A stretch of 64,000 nt of DNA from Mesorhizobium caraganae (GCF_016836705.1 NZ_JAFCGY010000020.1:42859-106858), one strand, 5' to 3'. Positions 45,299-53,169 are shown, counted from the stretch's first letter. Numbers and translations are program-made. Notes: a model not told the origin generated them from the sequence alone.

Positions 45299-45412
45299 TC
45301 CTAAATTAGAGAAATCTTTTGTATGCGGCTCGTCGGTGTCGGAGAGGCTGCGTTGCTCGCACGTTCAAGTGGTCGACGATTTGGTGCCCGAGGCATCCAT
45401 CGGTTGGCGGTT

Positions 45413-45637
45413 TCACCCCGCGAGACCGCCTTCACGATGTTCGACTGCGTGGATGATCGCTTCATAGACGCTGCCGATCTCTTCATCGATCTCCTGAATC
45501 GCGATGCCTTCAGCATCGGCAGCCCGCATGGCCTGGTCTGCCATATCGATGACGAACAAGCCAAAGTCATCAATCGGTCCCTCCGGCATATGCTCGGAAA
45601 TCCATTTGTATAGGAAGTCGAGGCCTCGGGTGCTCAT
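45413..45637 (-). CDS. DUF768-family protein
   Basis: 74 residues: MSTRGLDFLYKWISEHMPEG, FVIDMADQAMRAADAEGI, and EEIGSVYEAIIHAVEHREG. This pattern is typical of DUF768, a small family I know mainly from Mesorhizobium, often in several copies per genome and in accessory regions. No ribosome site stands out. Function unknown. Confidence 0.85.
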   Translation of the reverse strand: MSTRGLDFLYKWISEHMPEGPIDDFGLFVIDMADQAMRAADAEGIAIQEIDEEIGSVYEAIIHAVEHREGGLAG

Positions 45638-45718
45638 GAGTTAGTAAGATGGCGTTGTGCTTGACGGGCTCGCTACGTCGCCAGCCGCCGATCGGCCGCC
45701 CGAGGTCTGAAAGCTTGG

Positions 45719-45914
45719 TCATTTTGCGAAGTCGACGATCTGAAGATTTCCGGTTTCGTCGATCACTCGGAACCAGTGCCGCTGCTGCACTGCCCTTGGA
45801 TAGACCACCTTTCCGGTTACCGCTTCGACAGCGGGGAGAGCATCATACGCATTCCGTATCCAGCAAGGTGACGACCTCTTCGCCATAAAGCTCGTCGACA
45901 TGATAACGCCCCAT
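45719..45914 (-). pseudogene. Small gene with a one-base frameshift
   Basis: From the ATG at 45914 (GAGGT upstream) the frame reads MGRYHVDELYGEEVVTLLDT-ECV and stops at 45843-45845. In another frame the sequence continues at once YDALPAVEAVTGKVVYPRAV, QQRHWFRVIDETGN and LQIVDFAK to a stop at 45719. Removing one base near 45846-45850 would give one 64-residue protein. Either a recent pseudogene or a sequencing slip. Family not recognised. Confidence 0.5.
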
Positions 45915-45985
45915 GGCAGTCTACCTCTTGCCTAGCCGTTCAGCTTCACGCTCTAGGCGTCTCTCGACTGTTTCCGTGCTTCTTG

Positions 45986-46048
45986 TTAACTTCGCGAACC
46001 TCGGGGATCGTGAGACGGAATTTGCTGGCGAAATTTGTCGTCAGCCAT
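45986..46048 (-). CDS. Very short ORF with strong ribosome site
   Basis: AAGGAGGATGCGAA followed by ATG at 46048 encodes MADDKFRQQIPSHDPRGSRS and stops. A different frame in the same stretch ends ERRLEREAERLGKR just 7 bp before the next small gene (45914), so the ancestral product may have been about 40 residues and is now frameshifted. Evidence is the ribosome site only. Confidence 0.35.
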   Translation of the reverse strand: MADDKFRQQIPSHDPRGSRS

Positions 46049-46204
46049 TTCGCATCCTCCTTTCAGAATCTTGTTATGTTCACACTAGCTAATATAAGCC
46101 GGTGACCCAGACTCGGTTCCATGCGAAAGCGGGCAGGCGAGGCGCCGGCTTCAGTTTCAGTGCGACAATTCGGGAGCAAGTTCGGGTGCCGCGGGAGGGT
46201 GCCA

Positions 46205-46426
46205 ATGCGAGAATTGCCATTCGACGTCGATGCAGATGCCGTGATTGAAGTCGGCCGACGTCTGGATGGTCACGCGACGACCACCGCAGTTTCGGTATCT
46301 GAAGCGCTCCGTGTAACCAGGCGTCGCGTCAACAAATCGCGCGTCGGCGACAATGGTCTAGAGGAACTGATTGTAGAAAGCGCCGCAGCCAGAAAGCTTG
46401 CCCTCTTGTTGGACAACCACAATTAG
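46205..46426 (+). CDS. Hypothetical small protein
   Basis: 73 residues starting MRELPFDVDADAVIEVGRRL. GGGAGGGTGCC lies just upstream of the ATG at 46205; the open frame back to 46121 has no ribosome site. The composition is helical with basic patches (ALRVTRRRVNKSRVG), no membrane segment, no family recognised. Confidence 0.5.
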   Translation: MRELPFDVDADAVIEVGRRLDGHATTTAVSVSEALRVTRRRVNKSRVGDNGLEELIVESAAARKLALLLDNHN

Positions 46427-46600
46427 TGCGCGGGCCTGCCGGCGCATTTTATAGCCTAAGAACAGCCACAGGGACGCGCCAGGACGCGCGCGCTTCCCTC
46501 CAGGAGGACAGCGGCCGGCCTAAGCGCGCTGGTGAGGCTCGGCACGGAACGACAACAAACTAACGCGCAATGACCCTGCCCCACAATGGATCATTTGCCG

Positions 46601-46617
46601 CTGGCACAAGATTTGCA
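46601..46617 (+). promoter_or_regulatory. Sigma-54 promoter
   Basis: CTGGCACAAGATTTGCA matches the -24/-12 consensus (YTGGCAC-N5-TTGCW) at essentially every position, with GG (46603-46604) and GC (46615-46616) separated by exactly ten bases. It points along the plus strand. The 318-bp gap from 46427 shows no obvious activator site: no TGT-N10-ACA NifA element was found. Confidence 0.8.
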
Positions 46618-46627
46618 GTGTCAGAAG

Positions 46628-46700
46628 CGCCGGGTGTTGGGGCCCGGCAATTGGGGCGGTTGGGGCCTCGCCGCTTCGCGAATGGAGCGGCGAGGTTTTT
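46628..46700 (+). ncRNA. Candidate sigma-54-dependent small RNA
   Basis: About 12 bases after the sigma-54 -12 element a transcript would begin. It first folds GCCGGG (46629-46634), loop TGTTGGGG, CCCGGC (46643-46648), then has an unpaired stretch with two more TTGGGG motifs, then a strong terminator hairpin (46666-46695) and TTTTT. No start codon with ribosome site lies within. Size about 73 nt. The 5' end is inferred. Confidence 0.6.
46666..46700 (+). terminator. Rho-independent terminator
   Basis: CCTCGCCGC (46666-46674), a 12-base loop, GCGGCGAGG (46687-46695) and TTTTT. It lies only about 50 bp after the sigma-54 promoter, so that promoter makes a short RNA unless there is read-through. 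Confidence 0.85.
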
Positions 46701-46744
46701 CATTCAGCAGGCGGCCGGCAAGCGAGCGAGAAGGTTGTTGGCCT

Positions 46745-46975
46745 GCCATCCAGTCGCCATGATCCGGTCACCGGCTATGAATGCTGCGACGGCAAGAAGG
46801 ATTGTAGGGTCATCAGCCCGCGCTATGTCAAGCGGCTGGTCGGTTCGGGCCCGAACGCACCGGCAATAATGACCTTATTCCGAAGCTGAAATGTGCCAAG
46901 TGTGGCGGCAAGAGAGTAGGGTCGATCTATACCCCGGACTCCAGCCCGACCGGTGCACAGAGCGGCAGAAACTGA
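46745..46975 (+). pseudogene. Zinc-ribbon-type small protein, frameshifted remnant
   Basis: One frame reads HDPVTGYECCDGKKDCRVIS and PRYVKR; another frame, from about 46844, reads FGPERTGNNDLIPKLKCAKC and GGKRVGSIYTPD to a TGA at 46973-46975. Joined, they give a small protein with two cysteine pairs (zinc-ribbon-like), a layout common in rhizobial hypothetical proteins (RFGP ... L-x-C-x2-C-G). The shift near 46831-46844 and lack of a start codon mark it as decayed. Confidence 0.5.
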
Positions 46976-47004
46976 CCGGGCCGGATCAGAAGAAACTGAC
47001 CGGG
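46967..47004. repeat. 14-bp direct repeat at the 3' edge of the accessory region
   Basis: AGAAACTGACCGGG occurs at 46967-46980 and again at 46991-47004. The second copy is inside the last codons of the binding-protein gene (FPVSFF), the first lies in the zinc-ribbon remnant. It marks the change from decayed to intact genes. Confidence 0.6.
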
Positions 47005-47837
47005 AAATAGCGTAGATAGAATTCGGCGAACGTGCCCTTCACCGATATCTCCTGCAGCGCGTAGTCCATGGCCGCTGCCAGCGCCGGATCGCCGGCCCTT
47101 GTGGCAATCGTCATGCCGGATCCCAGATATTCCGGAGCCAGGTATGGGCCACCGGCGAAGCGGCAGCAGCCTGCCGCGTCCGTGCCGCCCAGCCAGAAGG
47201 AAAACCGCATGCCGTCGCCGAAGGCGGCGTCGATCCTGCTGCTCTTCAAATCGGTGTAGAGGTCTTCAGGGCTGTTGAAGGGGACGATCTGCACCGTGCC
47301 GAAATAATCGCGCAGCATCTTTTCATGCGCTGAGCCGGCCAGTACGCCGACCCGTTTGCTGCGCAATTTGTCGAGGATAGGCTCGGCAAAGGCCTTGGTC
47401 TTCGGCATGATGAAGCGCGCCGGAAACTGCAGATAGGAGCGCGAAAAACTGTATTTCGCCCGCGTTTCCGGCGTCGCGGCGATGCCGGCGATGATCGCCT
47501 CGCCTTCGCCTTTCTGCAACGCATCGTCGAGCTCGGCCCAGGGCAGCGCCTGGATCTGGCATTTGTCGGCGATGTCGAGTTCAGCGCAAATCGCCCGCGC
47601 CAGGTCGATGTGAAAGCCGGACAGCCGGCCGGCGCCGTCGAGAAAGTTGAAGGGCGGGAAATCGGTGGTGGTGAGGAATCTGAGCCTCGGCAACGCCGAG
47701 AGATCCGGTTTCGGCAGCCGCTCCTTGGCGTCCCAAAGCACGGGCACCTGCGGTTCCGCCGCCCGTGCGACGCCGGCAAAAGGCTGCGCTCCGACCAGCA
47801 GCGACAGCAAGGCGATGGCTATCCAGCGAGATGTCAC
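46986..47837 (-). CDS. Periplasmic solute-binding protein, family 3
   Basis: 283 residues. Sec signal peptide (SRWIAIALLSLLVGAQPFAG ... ARA) then an SBP_bac_3 domain: LRFLTTTDFPPFNFLDGAGR, SGFHIDLARAICAEL, LPWAELDDALQKGEGEAIIAG, KRVGVLAGSAHEKMLRD, and IDAAFGDGMRFSFWLGG. A GTG at 47837 behind GGAG gives a proper signal peptide; the frame upstream does not. No permease or ATPase genes are adjacent, so it is an orphan receptor, perhaps for an amino acid or opine-like ligand. Confidence 0.88.
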   Translation of the reverse strand: MTSRWIAIALLSLLVGAQPFAGVARAAEPQVPVLWDAKERLPKPDLSALPRLRFLTTTDFPPFNFLDGAGRLSGFHIDLARAICAELDIADKCQIQALPWAELDDALQKGEGEAIIAGIAATPETRAKYSFSRSYLQFPARFIMPKTKAFAEPILDKLRSKRVGVLAGSAHEKMLRDYFGTVQIVPFNSPEDLYTDLKSSRIDAAFGDGMRFSFWLGGTDAAGCCRFAGGPYLAPEYLGSGMTIATRAGDPALAAAMDYALQEISVKGTFAEFYLRYFPVSFF

Positions 47838-48094
47838 GAAAGAACTCCACGCGTCTTGTTGGCTTTTGATACGAAAACGGTGCAGGCACAATTGTTTTTG
47901 ATTTCAAAGGGCAAATTTCGGGTTATGCTTTAAGGAGGTTGCAAATAGCTGCGCAGATTCGGCCCGAGGGCAAGCGGTCGCTGCGCTATAAAAAAGCAAA
48001 CATGCGGCTTGCAATCCGGGGTTGATGGCGAAGTGTGCATCAGGCACGTAACATCGGTCTCAAGAGCGGTAGGCAACATAGGGTAGATGTTGCG

Positions 48095-48826
48095 ATGGGC
48101 CATTTTGACCGGACACTGGAATATATTGACCAGGTGCAGCGTGCCGGCACGGCGGCTGCGGTGTGCGAGCGGCTACTCAGTGTCACCTCGAATTTCGGAT
48201 TGACGGCCCTGATAGCCGCGACGGTGCCGCAGCCCGGCACGTCAAGCAGCCAGCAGAAGGACCATGTGCTGCTTTGCGATTGGCCTAATGAATGGCTGGA
48301 GCGTTACCTGACGCGCAACTATGTCGACCACGATCCGGTCGTCAGCCACTTGAAACAGTTGCGGGCGCCATTCCAATGGCGCGAGGCCGTTCAGAGCATG
48401 CCCGCCGACAAGAGCAGCGACGAGGTGATGCGCGACGCTCGCGAATTCAAGCTGCGTGACGGCCTCGCCTTCCCGCTGATCACGCTCGAAGGCCAGATCG
48501 CGCTGGTTTCGCTGGGCGGTGAGGCGGTCGAGCTGTCCGACTCCGAATTCGCAATGGTCTCGCTGGCCTCCACCTATGCCATCGGCCGCGCCATGCAGCT
48601 TCAAACGACGACCAGCAAGGTTATCGAGCACATTGAATTGACGCCGCGCGAGCGCGAATGCCTGCAATGGGCGGCGGTTGGCAAATCCGAGTGGGAAATT
48701 TCGCAGATCCTCGGCATCTCGGAGCATACCTCGGAGAAACACCTTCTCAACGCCAAGAGTAAACTGGGCGCCGCCAATCGCGTGCAGGCAGTCGCCGAGG
48801 CAATCAGACACGGCTACATCAGCTAG
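48095..48826 (+). CDS. LuxR-family quorum-sensing regulator
   Basis: 243 residues. The acyl-homoserine-lactone domain keeps W67, Y71, D80, P81 and W95, each exactly ten positions after the TraR residues W57, Y61, D70, P71 and W85. The C-terminal LuxR helix-turn-helix is LTPRERECLQWAAVGKSEWE, ISQILGISEHTSEKHLLNA, KSKLGAANRVQAVAEAI. ATG 48095 gives the normal length; a GTG at 48035 would add 20 residues. It lies just upstream of a luxI-type gene on the same strand and should respond to its product. Confidence 0.93.
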   Translation: MGHFDRTLEYIDQVQRAGTAAAVCERLLSVTSNFGLTALIAATVPQPGTSSSQQKDHVLLCDWPNEWLERYLTRNYVDHDPVVSHLKQLRAPFQWREAVQSMPADKSSDEVMRDAREFKLRDGLAFPLITLEGQIALVSLGGEAVELSDSEFAMVSLASTYAIGRAMQLQTTTSKVIEHIELTPRERECLQWAAVGKSEWEISQILGISEHTSEKHLLNAKSKLGAANRVQAVAEAIRHGYIS

Positions 48827-49094
48827 GCCGGGCCCCCAAATCATTTGGCCGCCCCCTTGGCGTAATCTTCTGGAGAGCCCGACTCTGTCGTCCTCTTGAG
48901 ACGGCTAATGCTTTCTTAACGCCAAAAGCAGACTGAACGCCGCCGACGGGACAAGCCGTCGCAGAGGCGATTAGGCGCGGTTATATTAGCCACGTCGGCT
49001 GTGGCAGCCCAGAAATTCTTGCCAACACCTTCGCGCAATTTTTTCGGAAAGCCCGACCGTATCTCCCTCTTAAGCCCAGGAGACGGCTAATGCT
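48744..49094 (+). repeat. Tandem duplication of the luxR-luxI junction
   Basis: The end of the luxR-type gene through the first bases of luxI (about 48744-48912) is followed by a diverged second copy (48913-49094). Copy 2 still reads CTTAACGCCAAAAGCAGACT (luxR: CTCAACGCCAAGAGTAAACT), GCAGAGGCGATTAGGCGCGG, and both copies end with GAGACGGCTAATGCT. Copy 1 thus has its own abortive luxI start (ATG CTT TCT TAA at 48908). A 13-bp palindrome CCAAATCATTTGG lies at 48836-48848 in copy 1 only. Confidence 0.8.
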
Positions 49095-49728
49095 ATTTTC
49101 CCTCACCACACAACAATTGATGGAGCGTCCCGACCTATGGGAGGCGGTCCATCGCCTGCGTTACAAGATCTTTGTCGATGAGATGCGGTGGGCCGATCTC
49201 GATCGCCCGGACGGCCTCGAGATCGATCAATTCGACCATGATGCAGCCGAACACCACCTTGTCATCCGCAATGGCGAGCTGGCCGGCTATCAGCGCATGC
49301 TGCCGACCACGCGGCCGCATCTCCTAAGCGACGTGATGCCGGAACTCTGCGAGGGAAGGCGCCCTTCGGGACCGAATGTCTGGGAGCTCACCCGCTACGC
49401 GGTGGCGCCAGGCTTTCGCGATGGCAAGCGCGGCGTGTCTACGGTCGGCACCGAGCTGATCGCCGGCTTCGTCGAATGGGGCCTTGGTCGCAATATCAAT
49501 CAGGTCATTATCGAGGTCGAGCCGGTGTGGGTGCTGCGGACACTGCAACTACATTTCCTGGCAACGCCGCTCGGCTACCAGCGCACCTATGGCAACCAGC
49601 AGGTCGTCGCCACCTTGCTGACCTTCAACGACCACACGCTCGATGTCGTGCGCTCACGCCGCAACCATCACGCCCCCGTGCTGGCCAGGGGCACGCCCGA
49701 CATGCTCGGCATGCGGCAGGCGTCGTGA
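49090..49728 (+). CDS. Acyl-homoserine-lactone synthase, LuxI family
   Basis: 212 residues. Makes AHL signals from SAM and acyl-ACP. Canonical residues R24, F28, W34, D46, D49, R69, E99 and R102 are all present (RLRYKIFVDEMRW, EIDQFDHD, GYQRMLPT, WELTRYAV). AGGAGACGGCTA precedes the ATG. It is downstream of the LuxR-type gene across a duplicated junction and followed at 17 bp by a frameshifted small gene. Acyl-chain length cannot be predicted. Confidence 0.96.
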   Translation: MLFSLTTQQLMERPDLWEAVHRLRYKIFVDEMRWADLDRPDGLEIDQFDHDAAEHHLVIRNGELAGYQRMLPTTRPHLLSDVMPELCEGRRPSGPNVWELTRYAVAPGFRDGKRGVSTVGTELIAGFVEWGLGRNINQVIIEVEPVWVLRTLQLHFLATPLGYQRTYGNQQVVATLLTFNDHTLDVVRSRRNHHAPVLARGTPDMLGMRQAS

Positions 49729-49744
49729 AATCGGAGACGACAAG

Positions 49745-49983
49745 ATGAGCTTTGACCCCCAACCCGAACTGCGCGGCCACACGCTGGTCGTCACCGTGTG
49801 GTCGCATGACGGCCGGCCGGTTCTGGACAGGGGCGCCCCCTTCTGCAGACGCGCGGCCTGCTCAAGGGCGATACGGACGTGCTCTGCGACCGCATCGATC
49901 GCGAGATCACGCTGTTCCAGCAGGCGCTGCAGGACGACACCACGCTGAAGCGGCTGCAGCGGATCGCCCGCCTGGCGGCATGA
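49745..49983 (+). pseudogene. Small gene downstream of luxI, one-base frameshift
   Basis: From the ATG at 49745 (GGAG upstream) the frame reads MSFDPQPELRGHTLVVTVWS and HDGRPVLDRGAP, then loses sense at a run of five C (49836-49840). With six C it continues LLQTRGLLKGDTDVLCDRID, REITLFQQALQDDTTLKRLQ and RIARLAA to a TGA at 49981-49983, a 79-residue protein. The loss may be real, phase-variable or a sequencing error. Its place behind luxI suggests a link to quorum sensing. Confidence 0.6.
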
Positions 49984-50009
49984 CGGCAGCCGTATAGTCG
50001 CGGAGGATG

Positions 50010-50048
50010 AAAAAACAGAGCCCATCCCGATATCAGGGGTGGGCTCTG
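50010..50048 (-). terminator. Terminator of ppk2
   Basis: CAGAGCCCATCCC (50016-50028) and GGGGTGGGCTCTG (50036-50048) form a 13-bp stem with one mismatch; on the minus strand it is followed by six T. It lies 11 bp after the ppk2 stop. Confidence 0.85.
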
Positions 50049-50059
50049 TGCCTCGGCGT

Positions 50060-50965
50060 CTACTTCTCCAGGAATGACGGCCCTTCGCCGATGATCTTCT
50101 TGTCTTCCTTGCCGATGGCGTCGAGATCGCGCCCATCATAGGGCAACGACAACAGGATGCGCCGCATGGCGGCCAGCCGCGAGCGTCGTTTGTCGTTGGC
50201 CCGCAGGATGATCCATGGCGCGAACTGCTTGTGCGTGCGCTCGAGCATCTGGTCACGGGCCTTGGTGTAGTCGTCCCATTTGGTGATGCCGGCAATGTCG
50301 ATCGGCGAGAACTTCCAGTTCTTCAGCGGAGACCAGCGGCGGTCGTGGAACCGTTCGAGCTGGGTTTCGCGGCCGATGTTCAGCCAGAATTTGAAGAAAT
50401 AAATGCCCTCGTTGGAGATCATCCGTTCGAAATGCGGCGTCTCGTCGAGAAATTTCTCATGCTGCTCCGGCGTGCAGAAGCCCATCACCGGCTCGACGCC
50501 GCCGCGATTGTACCAGGAACGGTCGAAGGTGACGAATTCCCCCGATGTCGGGAAATGGTCGACATAGCGCTGGAAGTACCACTGCCCGACTTCGGTCGGC
50601 GTCGGCTTGGTCAGCGCCACATTGCGCGCGGTCCGAGGATTGAGATACTGGCGCAGCACGAAGATGGTGCCGCCCTTGCCGGCGGCATCGCGCCCTTCGA
50701 ACAGCGACATCACCCGCTTGCCGGTCGCCTGCAGCCAGGCCTGCGCCTTGACCAGCTCTATCTGCAGCCGCTCCAGCGTCTCGTCGTATTCCTCGCTCTT
50801 CATTTTCTTGTCGTAAGGGTAGTCGCCGGCGGTCAGCTTGTTGTCCTCGATCCAGGCCGGGAGCTCGGGATCCTCGATATCGAACTCCCGCTCCTTGCCG
50901 TCGATCCTGATCTTTAGCGGACCCTTTGCCGGCTCTGCGGCGGGACTGTCCTTGTTTTTTTTCAT
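50060..50965 (-). CDS. ppk2: Polyphosphate kinase 2
   Basis: 301 residues, single PPK2 domain. Walker A FEGRDAAGKGG, lid region PRTARNVALTKPTPTEVGQW, Walker B FDRSWYNRGGVEPVMGF, and WSPLKNWKFSPID. It transfers phosphate between polyphosphate and nucleoside di/triphosphates. AAGGTTCG precedes the ATG. It is divergent from phoR and close to phoU, consistent with a phosphate-handling neighbourhood. Cytosolic. Confidence 0.95.
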   Translation of the reverse strand: MKKNKDSPAAEPAKGPLKIRIDGKEREFDIEDPELPAWIEDNKLTAGDYPYDKKMKSEEYDETLERLQIELVKAQAWLQATGKRVMSLFEGRDAAGKGGTIFVLRQYLNPRTARNVALTKPTPTEVGQWYFQRYVDHFPTSGEFVTFDRSWYNRGGVEPVMGFCTPEQHEKFLDETPHFERMISNEGIYFFKFWLNIGRETQLERFHDRRWSPLKNWKFSPIDIAGITKWDDYTKARDQMLERTHKQFAPWIILRANDKRRSRLAAMRRILLSLPYDGRDLDAIGKEDKKIIGEGPSFLEK

Positions 50966-51065
50966 CGAGACGAACCTTTTCAGCTTGCGGACTCATGCTA
51001 TGGGGGGCCTTGAAGCCGGTCCAGCGGAAGTTTCGTTCGGCCGGCGCAAGGTGCGGGACGCGCGA

Positions 51066-52331
51066 ATGGCTGACACCGGCGCAGAGCGGATAACCACGGC
51101 GCAGGCGCTAAGGGCCAGGGTGTGGAACGGCCGCTGGCTACTCGCGGCCGGCGTCGTTGCGGTCGCGGCCGTCTATGCTTTCGCTGGCATGTCCGTCTAT
51201 GTCGTTCTGCTCGCCTGTGCGGTGCTGCTTGCTGCCGCGATGCTGCCGACCGGCGGCGCAAGCCAGTCCATCCAAAGCGATGCCGCGATCGAGGCGAGCG
51301 GGCTGCAGCGGCTTTCCGGCGAATATCTTGCGGCCGCCGTTGCCGATCCACTGATCATCTTCGACCGCACCGCCACCATCGTCCATGCCAATGCCGCCGC
51401 CTTCGCTGCCTTTGGCGGGATCGCGCCCGGCCTGTCGCTGTCGTTGAAATTCCGCGCCCCTGAGATGCAGGCACTGCTGGACAGCGTGCTGTCGGGAACG
51501 GTCGCCTCCGATGCCGTCGACTACACCGAGAAACTGCCGGTGGAACGGGCCTACCGGGTCAGTGCGTCCTCGGTCGGCCACGCCACCGATCTCTTTGTGC
51601 TGGTGTTCAAGGACCAGAGCGAGACGCGCCGCATCGATCGCATGCGCGCCGACTTCATCGCCAATGCCAGCCATGAGTTGCGCACCCCGCTGGCCTCGAT
51701 CTCGGGCTTCATCGAGACATTGCGCGGCCCGGCCCGCAACGATCCGGCGGCGCGCGAGCAGTTCCTGCAGATCATGCAGAACCAGACTGGCCGCATGGCG
51801 CGCCTGATCGACGATCTGCTGTCGTTGTCGCGGCTGGAAATGAAGCCCTATCTGAAGCCGGGAACCGAGGTCGATTTGCGCCAGACCATCGACAGCGTCA
51901 TCGACTCGCTAGGGCCGCTTGTCAAGGAGAACAGCGTCGTCATCGAACGCGACTATGCCGAAGGGCCGCTCGACGTGCCCGGAGACCGCGATGAGCTGTT
52001 CCAGGTTTTCGAGAACCTGGTGGAAAACGCCTGCAAATACGGCCAGCCGGGCGGACGTGTCACGGTGTCGATTGCGCGCGGCGAGGCCGGTCCCGAACCG
52101 GGCATCGACGTCACCATCAGGGACTACGGTCCAGGCATTCCCGAAGAGCACATTCCGCGCATCACCGAGCGCTTCTATCGCGTCGACGTCGAGAGCAGCC
52201 GCACCCAGAAAGGCACCGGCCTCGGCCTGTCCATCGTCAAGCACATACTGACGCGTCACAACGCCAGACTTTCGATCAAGTCGGAAGTCGGCAAGGGCGC
52301 GGCGTTCACGGTCCATTTGCCAGCGCGCTGA
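51066..52331 (+). CDS. phoR: PhoR-like sensor histidine kinase
   Basis: 421 residues. Two N-terminal membrane helices (LLAAGVVAVAAVYAFAGM, VYVVLLACAVLLAAAML), a PAS-like domain (DPLIIFDRTATIVHANAAAF), then the H-box FIANASHELRTPLASISGF, N-box ENLVENACKYG, G1 DYGPGIPEEH and G2 GTGLGLSIVKH. No large periplasmic domain, as in PhoR kinases that sense phosphate through PhoU/Pst. The ATG at 51066 is preferred; the frame is open further upstream over ppk2's start region. phoB is not adjacent. Confidence 0.88.
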   Translation: MADTGAERITTAQALRARVWNGRWLLAAGVVAVAAVYAFAGMSVYVVLLACAVLLAAAMLPTGGASQSIQSDAAIEASGLQRLSGEYLAAAVADPLIIFDRTATIVHANAAAFAAFGGIAPGLSLSLKFRAPEMQALLDSVLSGTVASDAVDYTEKLPVERAYRVSASSVGHATDLFVLVFKDQSETRRIDRMRADFIANASHELRTPLASISGFIETLRGPARNDPAAREQFLQIMQNQTGRMARLIDDLLSLSRLEMKPYLKPGTEVDLRQTIDSVIDSLGPLVKENSVVIERDYAEGPLDVPGDRDELFQVFENLVENACKYGQPGGRVTVSIARGEAGPEPGIDVTIRDYGPGIPEEHIPRITERFYRVDVESSRTQKGTGLGLSIVKHILTRHNARLSIKSEVGKGAAFTVHLPAR

Positions 52332-52446
52332 GGCAGTACTATTTGCTAACTGCCTGTTTCGTCTTTCTGTCATCCGGCTAGCGTATCAGCACAGGATTCG
52401 AGGAAACGACTCAAAAGGCCAAGGATTCTAGGAAGGCATTTCATCC

Positions 52447-53169
52447 ATGCAGTCCGTACACATCGTCAGCGCCTATGACGAAGAGCTGAAATACCTGTCG
52501 AAACGCATCGCCGCGATGGGCGGGCACGGCGAGCGCATGGTCGAGCAGGCGATTCAGGCACTGGTCAATGCCGATCCCGGCCTCGCCCAGAAGGTCATCC
52601 GCGACGACATTGTCCTTGATGAGGGCCAACGCGAAATCGACGACAAGGCCATAGTGATCATCGCCAAACGCCAGCCGATGGCGACGGATCTGCGCGAGAT
52701 TGTCGGCGCGATCCGTATTTCCGCCGACCTCGAACGAATCGGCGACCTCGGCAAGAATGTCGCCAAGCGAGTGGTGAGCGTTATCGACGGCCGCCAGCCG
52801 ACCAGCCTGTTTCGCGGCATAGAGGCGCTGGCCGATCTGGCGCTGACCCAGCTGAAAGAGGTGCTCGACGTCTATGCATCGCGTTCGGTCGACAGAATAG
52901 GTTTCGTGCGCGACCGCGACGACCAGATCGACGCCATGTACACCTCGCTGTTTCGCGAACTCCTGACCTACATGATGGAAGACCCACGCAACATCACGCC
53001 GTGTACTCATCTGCTGTTCTGCGCCAAGAACATCGAGCGCATCGGCGATCACGCCACCAACATCGCCGAGACCATCTATTACATCGTCACCGGCGACCAG
53101 ATGCCGGCCGAGCGTCCCAAAGGCGACAAGACCGACAAGGTGGCGCTTCCGTCGCTGCCGGTGAAGTGA
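52447..53169 (+). CDS. phoU: Phosphate-signalling regulator PhoU
   Basis: 240 residues, two three-helix bundles with metal-binding E/D motifs: DEGQREIDDKAIVIIAKRQP, ISADLERIGDLGKNVAKRV in the first half and CAKNIERIGDHATNIAETIYY in the second. PhoU links the Pst transporter to PhoR and silences the Pho response when phosphate is high. It follows phoR by 115 bp; pstSCAB, which usually lie between the two in related bacteria, are absent here. Confidence 0.95.
   Translation: MQSVHIVSAYDEELKYLSKRIAAMGGHGERMVEQAIQALVNADPGLAQKVIRDDIVLDEGQREIDDKAIVIIAKRQPMATDLREIVGAIRISADLERIGDLGKNVAKRVVSVIDGRQPTSLFRGIEALADLALTQLKEVLDVYASRSVDRIGFVRDRDDQIDAMYTSLFRELLTYMMEDPRNITPCTHLLFCAKNIERIGDHATNIAETIYYIVTGDQMPAERPKGDKTDKVALPSLPVK

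Noticed and set aside
52360..52390. Pho box between phoR and phoU
   Set aside because: Only one CTGTCAT half-site (52367-52373) is present; the second repeat is not recognisable.
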